Positions 7,875 through 15,109 of a DNA stretch of 44,078 bases are shown here, in pieces. Every line of letters starts with the position of its first letter. Within the stretch, counting starts at the first letter, position 1. A program made the translations under genes and the position numbers. The notes under the pieces were generated by a model. It was given only the letters and a program-made list of their open reading frames with translations. It was not told the DNA's origin and did no database searches. Origin of the DNA: Actinomadura sp. 7K507 (GTDB lineage: Bacteria; Actinomycetota; Actinomycetes; Streptosporangiales; Streptosporangiaceae); assembly GCF_004348425.1 (NCBI RefSeq), contig NZ_SMKK01000052.1:1-44078 (forward strand). The letters run 5' to 3'.

Positions 7875-8465
7875 TCACCGTGTCCTGAAGCGGTGCTGGG
7901 TGAAGGTGGTGCCGTCCACGAGGAGGTCGGAGCGGGCGCGGGTTCCGTCTTCGGTGAAATGGGTCAGTTCGCGCGCGGCCCAGGCGTCCCAGGCTTCGGC
8001 GTACTCGGGGCCGTCGCGGTCGAGGGCGCGGGCGCGGCGGAGGTCGTGGGGTGCGTCGATCCAGATGCGGTAGGCGGCCGGTGACTCCGCCCAGGCCGCG
8101 CCGACGCCTTCGACGATGAGGACGGGGGCGGGAGGGATCTCCTCCTGCGGGCCGTAGCGGTCGTGGTGCCAGTCGTAGCGGCGCAGGACGGCGGGCCGGC
8201 CGTCGCGGAGGGGGCCGAGGACCGTCTCCCGCAGGGGACGCCACCAGGTGAGGGGGTCGGCGTCCCACGGCACGCTGAAATCGTCCGAGCGGATGATCGG
8301 CGCTCCGGCGAGGACGGCGGCCAGGTGGTCGCTGAACGTGGACTTCCCCGCGCCGCTCGGGCCGTCCACCGCGACCAGGCGCACCGGGCCGCAGGACGGC
8401 GGCAGGGTGAGCAGGCGCGCGGCGAGCGCGGGGTAGGTCACGGTTGCGTCCGGCACGGACGGCAT
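7875..8465 (-). CDS. Uridine kinase-like P-loop NTPase
   Basis: The 196-residue protein has a Walker A motif GPSGAGKST (residues 35-43) in a VAVDGPSGAGKS context, a following SDDFSVPW segment that in uridine/phosphoribulokinase-like kinases forms the acceptor site, a V-LIVEGVGA Walker B-like strand, and a lid region rich in Arg (LRRARALDRDG). It probably phosphorylates a nucleoside or small metabolite in the cytosol, but the substrate is not clear. The ATG at 8465 is used; a GTG at 8456 is also possible. It is divergent from the acyl-CoA synthetase gene across only 51 bp. Sequence near the 5' end continues in frame upstream but shows no protein-like character. Confidence 0.8.
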   Translation of the reverse strand: MPSVPDATVTYPALAARLLTLPPSCGPVRLVAVDGPSGAGKSTFSDHLAAVLAGAPIIRSDDFSVPWDADPLTWWRPLRETVLGPLRDGRPAVLRRYDWHHDRYGPQEEIPPAPVLIVEGVGAAWAESPAAYRIWIDAPHDLRRARALDRDGPEYAEAWDAWAARELTHFTEDGTRARSDLLVDGTTFTQHRFRTR

Positions 8466-8516
8466 ACTTCCAGGTGCCGGTCCCCGGAGGGAGAACGTCG
8501 TGGAGAGGGGCGAGTG

Positions 8517-9917
8517 ATGGACCTGCTCGGCGAGTCGGGCGGCCCGGTGCGGGTCGCCGGACGGGACCTGGCGCGCGACGAACTGCTCGGCTGGGCGTCC
8601 GCCGTCGCCGCGGAGATCCGGGGCGCCGGAGCCGTCGCGGTCCATGCCACGGCGACGCTGGAGACGGTCGCGGCCGTCGCCGGCGGCGTCCTCGCGGGCG
8701 TCCCGGTGGTGCCGGTGCCGCCCGACTCGGGCCCCGCCGAGCGCGCCCACATCCTCGGCGACTCGGGCGCGAGCCTCCTGCTGGCCGCGGGCGGGGTGGA
8801 ACCGGCGGACGGGGAGCCGCCGCTGATTCCCGTCGACGCGCTCCCTCGCAACGGAAGCGGGCACGCCCCGGTAAATGCCGCCGCGACCGCGATGATCCTC
8901 TACACGAGCGGGACGACCGGTGCCCCCAAGGGCGTCCTGATCTCGCGGGGCGCGATCGCCGCCGGGCTGGACGCCCTCGCCGAAGCCTGGGAGTGGACCC
9001 CCGACGACGTCCTGGTGCACGGTCTGCCCCTCTTCCACGTGCACGGTCTCGTCCTCGGGGTCCTGGGAGCCCTCCGGGTGGGGTCGCCGCTCGTCCACAC
9101 GGGACGTCCCAGACCCGAGGCGTATGCGGCCGCGGCGCAGGACGACGGCGGGAGCCTGTTCTTCGGCGTCCCCACCGTCTGGTCGAGGACGGCGGCGGAA
9201 CCCTCCACGGCGCGGGCTCTCCGCACCGCGCGGCTGCTCGTCTCCGGCAGCGCGCCGCTTCCCGTGCCCGTCTTCGAGCGCCTCACGGAACTCACCGGCC
9301 ACCGTCCGGTCGAGCGCTACGGCATGACCGAGACCCTCATCACGGTCAGCGCGCGCGCCGGCGGCGACCGGCGACCCGGATACGTGGGCACGCCGCTGCC
9401 CGGCGTCGAGACCCGGCTGATGGGCGAGGACGGCGCGCCCGTCCCGCACGACGGGGAGACGCCCGGTGAGCTGCACGTCCGGGCTCCGCTGCTGTTCAAG
9501 GGCTACCTCAACCGTCCCGAGGCCACCGCGGAGTCGTTCGCGGCGGACGGCTGGTTCCGCACCGGCGACATCGCGGCCGTCGGCCCGGACGGCTGGCACC
9601 GGATCGTCGGCCGCGCGTCCACCGACCTCATCAAGAGCGGCGGCTACCGGATCGGCGCCGGCGAGATCGAGAACGCGCTGCTCGCGCACCCGGACGTCCG
9701 CGAGGCCGCCGTCGTCGGCACTCCCCACGACGACCTCGGCGAGCAGGTCACCGCCTTCGTGGTCGCCGACGGCGTGGGGGAGAAGCAGCTCGTCGACTTC
9801 GTCGCCGGGCGCCTGTCGGTGCACAAGCGTCCCCGCGTGGTGCACCTGGTCGGCTCCCTGCCCCGCAACGCCATGGGCAAGGTCGTCAAGACGCGCCTGA
9901 CCGACCTGACGCGGTAG
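8517..9917 (+). CDS. AMP-forming acyl-CoA synthetase, malonyl-CoA synthetase (MatB)-like
   Basis: The 466-residue protein is an ANL-superfamily enzyme that adenylates a carboxylic acid and transfers it to CoA. The P-loop YTSGTTGAPKG lies near residue 129, the YGMTET motif near 268, and the C-terminal catalytic lysine in the NAMGKVVK segment. The LPLFHVHGL and RLLVSGSAPLP segments, and the compact length with a short N-terminus, resemble Streptomyces MatB, which makes malonyl- and methylmalonyl-CoA. The usual RYGMTET-x6-R environment is retained. No malonyl-CoA decarboxylase or dicarboxylate transporter is adjacent. An ATG with an upstream purine-rich GGAGAGGGG was chosen as the start. Substrate assignment is by resemblance only. 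Confidence 0.85.
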   Translation: MDLLGESGGPVRVAGRDLARDELLGWASAVAAEIRGAGAVAVHATATLETVAAVAGGVLAGVPVVPVPPDSGPAERAHILGDSGASLLLAAGGVEPADGEPPLIPVDALPRNGSGHAPVNAAATAMILYTSGTTGAPKGVLISRGAIAAGLDALAEAWEWTPDDVLVHGLPLFHVHGLVLGVLGALRVGSPLVHTGRPRPEAYAAAAQDDGGSLFFGVPTVWSRTAAEPSTARALRTARLLVSGSAPLPVPVFERLTELTGHRPVERYGMTETLITVSARAGGDRRPGYVGTPLPGVETRLMGEDGAPVPHDGETPGELHVRAPLLFKGYLNRPEATAESFAADGWFRTGDIAAVGPDGWHRIVGRASTDLIKSGGYRIGAGEIENALLAHPDVREAAVVGTPHDDLGEQVTAFVVADGVGEKQLVDFVAGRLSVHKRPRVVHLVGSLPRNAMGKVVKTRLTDLTR

Positions 9918-9927
9918 GGCCCGCGCC

Positions 9928-10539
9928 TCAGGGGAGGAGTTCGGCGAGGACGGGCCGGACGAGGTCGCGGGCCGCCGACTCCGGCAGGTCCGGGGCCTCC
10001 GCGCCCTCGGCGAAGTAGCGCAGGAACCCCTGCTGGAAGCAGGCGCCCATCAGCAGGGCCGCTACGGCGCCCGTGTCGGCGCGGTCCGCGACGCGGCCGA
10101 GGTCGCGCTCGGCGTCCAGGTACCGGGCCAGCGCGCGCACCGGCTCGTGCGGGCCCGCGTCGTACTTGCGCAGCGACTCCCGGGTCGCCTCCATCAGCCG
10201 CGGCTGCGACGCCAGCGACGCCATCATCGGGAACGCGAGGCGGTAGAAGCGCAGGCCGCCGTGCACGGCCGCGACGAGGTTGGCCTCCACGGTGCCCTCG
10301 CCGGGGGCGTACGTCGAGGTGAACGCGGGCATCCGCTCCTTGAGGACGTGCATCATCAGCTCCTCCTTGTCGCGGAAGTGCTTGTAGAGCAGCGCCTCGG
10401 AGTAGCCGGCCGCCCTGGCGATCTCCTTGGTCGTGGCGCGCGCCACTCCGTGCCGGCGCATGATGTCCGCCGCGGCGTCCAGGATCCGTTCCCGTGCGCT
10501 CAATGAGGCCCCCTTGACGGGTGAGTGAATACTAACCAT
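9928..10539 (-). CDS. TetR family transcriptional regulator
   Basis: The protein has a TetR-type N-terminal DNA-binding domain (ERILDAAADIMRRHGV, then a TTKEIARAAGYSEALLYKHF recognition segment) and an all-helical ligand-binding C-terminus. It is divergent from the NAD(P)-binding reductase gene, and a 38-bp palindrome (10525-10562) lies between and over both starts, so it most likely represses itself and the reductase. Two starts are possible: ATG at 10539, which lies inside the palindrome and lacks a Shine-Dalgarno (near-leaderless), and TTG at 10503 with AAGGGGG 5 nt upstream. The ligand is unknown. Its stop is 10 nt from the convergent acyl-CoA synthetase stop. Confidence 0.9.
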   Translation of the reverse strand: MVSIHSPVKGASLSARERILDAAADIMRRHGVARATTKEIARAAGYSEALLYKHFRDKEELMMHVLKERMPAFTSTYAPGEGTVEANLVAAVHGGLRFYRLAFPMMASLASQPRLMEATRESLRKYDAGPHEPVRALARYLDAERDLGRVADRADTGAVAALLMGACFQQGFLRYFAEGAEAPDLPESAARDLVRPVLAELLP

Positions 10540-10562
10540 GCTAGGGGTTAGTAAAGATTCAC
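10525..10562. promoter_or_regulatory. Shared operator between tetR and reductase genes
   Basis: ACTAACC (10531-10537) and GGTTAGT (10546-10552) form a perfect inverted repeat, extended by GTGAAT (10525-10530) and ATTCAC (10557-10562). It covers the probable -10 regions of both divergent genes, the classic position for a TetR operator. Confidence 0.75.
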
Positions 10563-10582
10563 CAACCACCCTGGGGGTAAGA

Positions 10583-11224
10583 ATGCGGCTCACGATCTTC
10601 GGTGCGACCGGCGGGACCGGCGCCCGGCTCGTCCGGCGTGCGCTGGACGGCGGGGACGAGGTGACGGCCGTCGTCCGCGACCCGGCACGGCTGCCCGGCG
10701 AACTGCGTTCCGCCGCCGACGTCGTCCAAGCCGACGTCATGGATCCGGCCGCGATCGAGAAGGCGGTGACGGGCCGCGACGCGGTCATCACCGCGATCGG
10801 CACCCGCGAGGGCCGCGCGCCGACGAGCGTCTGCGCGGACAGCGCGCACGCCATCGCCGGCGCGATGAAGGCCGCGGGAACCCGGCGGCTGGTGGTCGTG
10901 AGCGCGTCCGGGCTCGACGCCGGGCCGGGCGACGATCCGCTCACCCGCTTCGTGGTCAAACCGCTCATCCTGCAGCGGATCCTGAAGCACGCCTTCGCCG
11001 ACATGCGCGCCGCCGAGGACGCCACCCGCGCCTCCGGGCTCGACTGGACGATCGTCCGCCCGCCCCGCCTCACCGAAGGTCCGGGCGCCGGCCGCTACCG
11101 CAAGGCCGTCGACCGCCACGTCCTCGGCGGCTTCTCGATGGCCCGCGCCGACCTCGCCTCCGCGCTGCTCGACCTCGCGGGCGACGCCTCCTCCATCGGG
11201 CACGTCGTCGCCGTCGCCCGCTGA
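10583..11224 (+). CDS. NAD(P)-binding oxidoreductase (atypical SDR, NmrA-like)
   Basis: The 213-residue protein begins with a Rossmann motif, IFGATGGTGARLV (G7-A-T-G-G-T-G13), typical of NmrA/HSCARG-like and SDR_a5-type NAD(P)-binding proteins. It continues with the AVVRDP segment that selects the cofactor, the DAVITAIGT strand, and a DWTIVRPPRLTEG motif characteristic of this subgroup. No Tyr-x3-Lys catalytic pair of classical SDRs is obvious. The ATG at 10583 follows a GGGGG Shine-Dalgarno; an ATG at 10538 is in frame but falls in the operator. It is probably controlled by the divergent TetR protein. The substrate is unknown, possibly a quinone or an electrophile. Confidence 0.88.
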   Translation: MRLTIFGATGGTGARLVRRALDGGDEVTAVVRDPARLPGELRSAADVVQADVMDPAAIEKAVTGRDAVITAIGTREGRAPTSVCADSAHAIAGAMKAAGTRRLVVVSASGLDAGPGDDPLTRFVVKPLILQRILKHAFADMRAAEDATRASGLDWTIVRPPRLTEGPGAGRYRKAVDRHVLGGFSMARADLASALLDLAGDASSIGHVVAVAR

Positions 11225-11233
11225 GCGGCGGCA

Positions 11234-11285
11234 CGTGACACCTGTCATGCCGATCGCGTGACAGGCGCCGCCGGAACCGGTGACA
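11234..11285 (+). repeat. Three direct GTGACA repeats upstream of the ABC/two-component operon
   Basis: GTGACA occurs at 11235-11240, 11258-11263 and 11280-11285, spaced 23 and 22 nt, about two helical turns. A TGTCA in the opposite orientation (11243-11247) forms inverted repeats with the first two. They may be binding sites for the operon's own LuxR-type response regulator. Confidence 0.5.
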
Positions 11286-11328
11286 CGAGCGTCTACCGGC
11301 GGACCCGCGGCCTCGCGAGGCTGGACGC

Positions 11329-12258
11329 ATGCAGACGAACCCAGCCATCCACGTCGACGGCCTCCGGCAGCGGTACGGGGACTTCGAGGCCGTCGCGGGG
11401 ATCTCCTTCGAGGTCGCGGCAGGCGAGCTCTTCGCGCTCCTCGGCACGAACGGCGCCGGCAAGACGACCACGCTCGAAGCCCTGGAGGGACACCGGGCCG
11501 TCCACGAGGGAACGGTCCGGGTCCTCGGGCACGACCCGCACCGGGAACGCCGCAAGGTGCGCCCGCGGATCGGCATCATGCTCCAGGACGGCGGCTTCTT
11601 CACCGACCTCACCGTCGCCGAGACCGTCGACCACTGGCGCGGGTTCACCCCGGCGGCGCGCGACCGGGACGAGGTCATCGGCACGGTCGGCCTGGCGGAC
11701 AAGGCCGCCGTGCGGGTCCGGCAGCTGTCCGGCGGCCAGAAACGCCGCCTCGACCTCGCGCTCGCGCTGACCGGCCGTCCCGCCGTCCTCTTCCTCGACG
11801 AGCCGACGACCGGCATGGACCCCGAGGCCCGGCACGCCACCTGGAAGATCGTCCGGGATCTGGTGGCGGGCGGGACGACCGTGCTGCTGACCACCCACTA
11901 CCTGGAGGAGGCCGAGCACCTCGCCGACCACCTCGCGATCCTGCACCGCGGCCGGATCGAGACGTCCGGGACGGTCGGCGAGGTCGTCGCCGGGCACGGC
12001 GACCGCATCAGCTTCCAGGTGCCCGAGCGTCTCCAGGGCGCCGACCTCCCCGGCCTCCACGGCGCCCACGCCGAGATCTCCCTGGACGGCGGCCGCGCCA
12101 TCGCCTCCTACACCGTGACGGACGTCGGGCTCCAGGCAGGCCTGTACGAGCTGCTGCGCTGGGCCGACGAGAAACAGGTCAGCCTGCACGGCCTGGAGGC
12201 GCGCAGCGCCTCGCTCGAAGACGTCTTCCTCCGCACCGCCGCAGGAGTCACCCGATGA
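11329..12258 (+). CDS. ABC transporter ATP-binding protein
   Basis: The 309-residue protein carries all ABC ATPase motifs: Walker A GTNGAGKTT (residues 39-47), Q-loop at LQDGG (85-89), signature LSGGQ (133-137), Walker B LFLDEP (154-159) and the switch His in TTHYLEEAEH. After residue 215 a C-terminal extension of about 90 residues ends with an LEDVF-LRT motif, as in DrrA-type exporters and lantibiotic/daunorubicin resistance ATPases. It likely energises the permease encoded next (ATGA overlap). A GAGGCT -10-like box 6 nt before the ATG suggests leaderless transcription. It is the first gene of an operon ending with its own two-component system. Confidence 0.92.
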   Translation: MQTNPAIHVDGLRQRYGDFEAVAGISFEVAAGELFALLGTNGAGKTTTLEALEGHRAVHEGTVRVLGHDPHRERRKVRPRIGIMLQDGGFFTDLTVAETVDHWRGFTPAARDRDEVIGTVGLADKAAVRVRQLSGGQKRRLDLALALTGRPAVLFLDEPTTGMDPEARHATWKIVRDLVAGGTTVLLTTHYLEEAEHLADHLAILHRGRIETSGTVGEVVAGHGDRISFQVPERLQGADLPGLHGAHAEISLDGGRAIASYTVTDVGLQAGLYELLRWADEKQVSLHGLEARSASLEDVFLRTAAGVTR

Positions 12259-13061
12259 ACGTCCCCGTGAACCTCACCGCCATGCTCCGCGTCGCCCGCC
12301 TCGACCTCACCCTCCTCTGGCGCAACCGGACCATCCTGTTCATCGTGTTCGGCCTGCCCGTGCTGTTCGGGGCCATGCTCGTCCCGACGCGCGGCCAGGA
12401 GGCGGACGGCGTGGACCTCGCGCTCCTGCAAGGCACCGGCCACCTCGGCTTCTTCCTCATCTTCGCCGTCTTCATGAACCTCGCGACCGTCTTCACCGCA
12501 CGCCGCGAGGACGTCACGCTCAAGCGGATGCGCGGCACCGCCCTGTCGGACGCCGAGATCATCGGCGGCAGCGTGCTGTCGGCGACGGCGATGTACCTCG
12601 TCCAGGTGGCGGCGCTGCTGGTGCTGCTCGGCACGGTCCTCGGCGGCGGGTTCCCGGCGTACCCGCTGCTGCTCCTGGCCGGACTCCTCGGCGGCGCCGC
12701 CGTGTTCGCGCTGCTGGCGTTCGCGGTCTCCGGCCTGACCCCCAACGCCGAGATGTCCCAGCTCACCGTGCTGCCGATCATGTTCGCCTGCATGCTGGGC
12801 GCCGGCGTGATGTTCCCGCTGGACGTGCTGCCGGGCGCGGTCGCCGAGGCGTGCCGCTGGCTGCCGCTCAGCCCGGTCGTCGAGATCACCCGGACCGCCT
12901 ACTTCGGACAGGACTTCGCCGACCACTCCGCCCATCCGCCCGTGGACCGGCTGGAGGCCTGGAGAACCTGCGCCCAGGCGGGCGCCGCCCTGGTCTTCTG
13001 GCTCGCCATCGGCCGGCTGGCGTCGTCGCGCTGGTTCCGCTGGGAGCCGCGGCACGCCTGA
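12255..13061 (+). CDS. ABC-2 type transporter permease
   Basis: The 268-residue membrane protein fits the ABC-2 permease layout: a short cytoplasmic N-terminus, a first transmembrane helix around residues 27-45, an extracytoplasmic loop, then about five more helices, with the family's LPIMFACMLGAGVMFPLDVLPG segment before the last part. It forms the membrane channel for the preceding ATPase, to which it is coupled by a 4-nt ATGA overlap. The transported molecule is unknown; a drug, peptide or lipid is typical. The gap to the kinase gene (57 bp) holds a near-duplicate of GCGGCCACCG and a TACAGT box that could be an internal promoter. Confidence 0.9.
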   Translation: MNVPVNLTAMLRVARLDLTLLWRNRTILFIVFGLPVLFGAMLVPTRGQEADGVDLALLQGTGHLGFFLIFAVFMNLATVFTARREDVTLKRMRGTALSDAEIIGGSVLSATAMYLVQVAALLVLLGTVLGGGFPAYPLLLLAGLLGGAAVFALLAFAVSGLTPNAEMSQLTVLPIMFACMLGAGVMFPLDVLPGAVAEACRWLPLSPVVEITRTAYFGQDFADHSAHPPVDRLEAWRTCAQAGAALVFWLAIGRLASSRWFRWEPRHA

Positions 13062-13118
13062 GGGCGCGGCCACCGGACGCGGCCACCGAATACAGTGCGA
13101 GGCGAGGAGGACCATGAC

Positions 13119-14378
13119 ATGGCGGTCGCGACCACGGCGGACCTTGAAGCGCAGGACACCCGCAGACTGGAACGCTACAGGCGGGTGACGCACCGCTCGT
13201 TCATGCTGGCCGCCCTCGGGTTCATCCTGCCGAGCCTGATCGGGCTGATCGCCGCCTACGGCGACGGCCGCGTCGGAGTCCCGGTCGCGCTCGCGGTGAT
13301 CGCGGGCCTCGGCGCCCTCACCTGGGGCTATTCGCGGCTCGTCCGGACGGGCCTGGAGGGCGGGGCGTCCCTGCGCGACATCGTGCTCAGCGGCGCCGTC
13401 GCCGCCGCCCTGAGCCTGATGATCCTCGTCAACCCCCTGTTCAATGTACTCGCGGTCTTCTGGGTCTCCGCGGTGGCGTTGTCGCCGAGGACCCGGCGGG
13501 AGATCATCGCACTCTGCCTCGGCGCCGCCGCGTTCTGCTCGGTGCTCAGCACGGTCGCGGTGGAGCGCCTCAATCCGGGCGGGGACCTGCCCTGGTACGG
13601 CCTCCTCGCCATCACGTTCCCGCTGTACGTCGCCATCTGCTGGGTCGTCGTGTTCACCAACCGGTACCAGCGCCGCATGTGGATCATGCACCAGGAGACG
13701 CACGCGGCCCGCGACGCCCTCGCCCGCCTCGCGGTGACCGAGGAGCGGCTCCGCTTCTCCCGCGACCTGCACGACCTGCTCGGCCACAGCCTCTCGCTGA
13801 TCGCTGTCAAGAGCGAGCTGGCGATCCGGATGACCGAGACCGACCCGGCCCGCGCCGGCGCCGAGATGGCCGACGTCCGCAACACCGCCCGGGAGGCGCT
13901 CCGGGAGGTGCGGGCCGCCGTCAGCGGATACCGCGAAGTGGAACTGGACGTCGAGCTGGCCGGCGCCCGCGCCGTGCTGGAGGCGGCCGGGATCCGCTGC
14001 GAGGCCGGCGAGCTGCCGGGCGCGCTGCCCCCGGAGGTCCGCGCGGTGCTGGCCTGGGTGATCCGGGAGGGCACCACCAACGTGATCAAGCACAGCCAGG
14101 CCGCGCGATGCGCCGTCTCGCTCACGTCCTACGGTGACTCGGTGGCCCTGGAGATGCGCAACGACGGCGCCTCCGGCGGCGACGGCACGGACGGGTCCGG
14201 CCTCACCGGCCTCGCCGAGCGCGTCGCCGTGCTCGGCGGCGAGATCACCGCGGGCCGCCACGGGCGCGGCGACTTCGTGCTGCGTGCGGACATCCCGCTC
14301 CCCGGCCCGGACACGGACGAGGACGAGGACACCGCCCCTGAGGCCGTGCCCGCCTCGACGGCGGGGAGGAGCGCGTGA
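13119..14378 (+). CDS. Sensor histidine kinase (HisKA_3 / NarL-LiaS type)
   Basis: The 419-residue protein has an N-terminal membrane domain with about six hydrophobic segments (roughly residues 28-46, 52-70, 88-105, 108-122, 130-147 and 158-180), then a dimerisation/phosphoacceptor helix with the motif SRDLHDLLGHSL (autophosphorylated H218) and a C-terminal HATPase with N-box REGTTNVIKH (N321). A Pro/Asp/Glu-rich acidic tail follows. There is no periplasmic sensor loop of note, so it may sense its signal in the membrane or through the adjacent ABC permease. ATG at 13119 is preceded by GAGGAGG (13104-13110). It is coupled to the response regulator gene by a GTGA overlap. Confidence 0.93.
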   Translation: MAVATTADLEAQDTRRLERYRRVTHRSFMLAALGFILPSLIGLIAAYGDGRVGVPVALAVIAGLGALTWGYSRLVRTGLEGGASLRDIVLSGAVAAALSLMILVNPLFNVLAVFWVSAVALSPRTRREIIALCLGAAAFCSVLSTVAVERLNPGGDLPWYGLLAITFPLYVAICWVVVFTNRYQRRMWIMHQETHAARDALARLAVTEERLRFSRDLHDLLGHSLSLIAVKSELAIRMTETDPARAGAEMADVRNTAREALREVRAAVSGYREVELDVELAGARAVLEAAGIRCEAGELPGALPPEVRAVLAWVIREGTTNVIKHSQAARCAVSLTSYGDSVALEMRNDGASGGDGTDGSGLTGLAERVAVLGGEITAGRHGRGDFVLRADIPLPGPDTDEDEDTAPEAVPASTAGRSA

Positions 14379-14980
14379 TCCGCATCCTGCTCGCCGACGA
14401 CGAGCACCTCATCCGCGGCGCCGTCGCCGCACTGCTCGGCCTGGAGAGCGACCTGGAGGTCGTCGCCGAGGTCGGACGCGGGGACGAGGTGGCCCCCGCC
14501 GTCGCCGAGCACGACCCGGACGTCGCCGTCCTCGACATCGAGATGCCCGGCGCGGACGGCCTCACCGTCGCCGAGCGGCTCAGCGCGTCCGGCGCCCGCT
14601 GCTCGGTGTGCATCCTCACGAGCTTCGGCCGTCCCGGCTACCTGCGCCGCGCCATGGCCGCCGGGGTCCGCGGCTTCGTCGCCAAGGACGCCCCCACGCA
14701 GGAACTCGCCGCCGCGATCCGCAAGGTCCACGGCGGCGGCCGCTACCTCGACGCCGAACTCGCCGCCGGCGCGATGGCCGCGGGCGACAACCCGCTCACC
14801 GGCCGCGAGCGCGAGGTCCTCCGCCTCACCGGCACCGGCACCGAGACCGCCCGCGTCGCCGCCGTCCTCCACCTGTCCGAGGGCACCGTCCGCAACTACC
14901 TCTCCACCGCGATGACCAAGCTCGGCGAATCCAACCGCCTCGCCGCCTTCCAGGCCGCCAAGCAGATGGGCTGGATCTGA
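14375..14980 (+). CDS. Two-component response regulator, NarL/LuxR family
   Basis: The 201-residue protein is the partner of the preceding kinase. The receiver domain (1-120) has acidic pocket D8-D9, phosphoacceptor D54 in the VAVLDIEMPG segment, switch T82 and K104. The LuxR-type helix-turn-helix spans about 140-195 (LTGREREVLRL ... EGTVRNYLSTAMTKLG). The GTG start overlaps the kinase stop. In such operons the regulator usually activates the ABC genes, so the GTGACA repeats at 11234-11285 are a plausible target. The paired ABC transporter and two-component genes resemble the Bacillus yvfRSTU arrangement. Confidence 0.94.
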   Translation: MIRILLADDEHLIRGAVAALLGLESDLEVVAEVGRGDEVAPAVAEHDPDVAVLDIEMPGADGLTVAERLSASGARCSVCILTSFGRPGYLRRAMAAGVRGFVAKDAPTQELAAAIRKVHGGGRYLDAELAAGAMAAGDNPLTGREREVLRLTGTGTETARVAAVLHLSEGTVRNYLSTAMTKLGESNRLAAFQAAKQMGWI

Positions 14981-15010
14981 CTGCGTTAAGTAACGGGTAT
15001 GCGGCATCAT

Positions 15011-15096
15011 GTAGCTCCCCTTGTGGGATGGTCCGCTCGGACAGGGGTTCCCAGACTCCAGGGGACCGTGCTCCCCGCGCACGCGGGGATGGGCCA
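15011..15096 (+). CRISPR. Two-repeat type I-E CRISPR remnant
   Basis: The segment 15068-15095 (GTGCTCCCCGCGCACGCGGG start, ATGGGCC end) matches the 28-29 nt actinobacterial type I-E repeat. A shortened, degenerate copy lies at 15011-15034, sharing AGCTCCCC and the GGGATGGTCC end. The right ends of the two copies are exactly 61 nt apart, the unit length of type I-E arrays, leaving a 33-nt spacer (15035-15067). No cas gene is in the window. The repeat's 7-bp stem (CCCCGCG/CGCGGGG) and a hairpin inside the spacer (15046-15067) might also serve as a terminator for the preceding operon, an alternative reading. Confidence 0.65.
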
Positions 15097-15097
15097 G

Positions 15098-15103
15098 TAG
15101 GCT
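15098..15103 (+). promoter_or_regulatory. -10 box, leaderless aminotransferase transcript
   Basis: TAGGCT begins 3 nt after the CRISPR-like repeat and ends 6 nt before the GTG start. Its -35 would fall inside the repeat. Confidence 0.55.
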
Positions 15104-15109
15104 TGCGCC

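Noticed and set aside
8466..9845. Extension of the P-loop kinase gene far upstream on the minus strand
   Set aside because: The frame stays open but runs antisense to the acyl-CoA synthetase; the kinase homology begins at 8465.
13062..13097. Near-duplicate GCGGCCACCG and a TACAGT box before the sensor kinase gene as an internal promoter
   Set aside because: The spacing and a missing -35 leave it unconvincing; mentioned only in the permease entry.
14941..14974. GATGGGC near the end of the response regulator gene as a third CRISPR repeat
   Set aside because: Only 7 bases match, they encode the conserved end of the regulator (QMGWI), and the distance is not a clean multiple of 61.
15046..15067. 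Spacer hairpin as a tRNA T-arm or tRNA fragment
   Set aside because: No matching acceptor, D or anticodon arms are present; the stem is a simple GGTTCCC/GGGGACC pairing.
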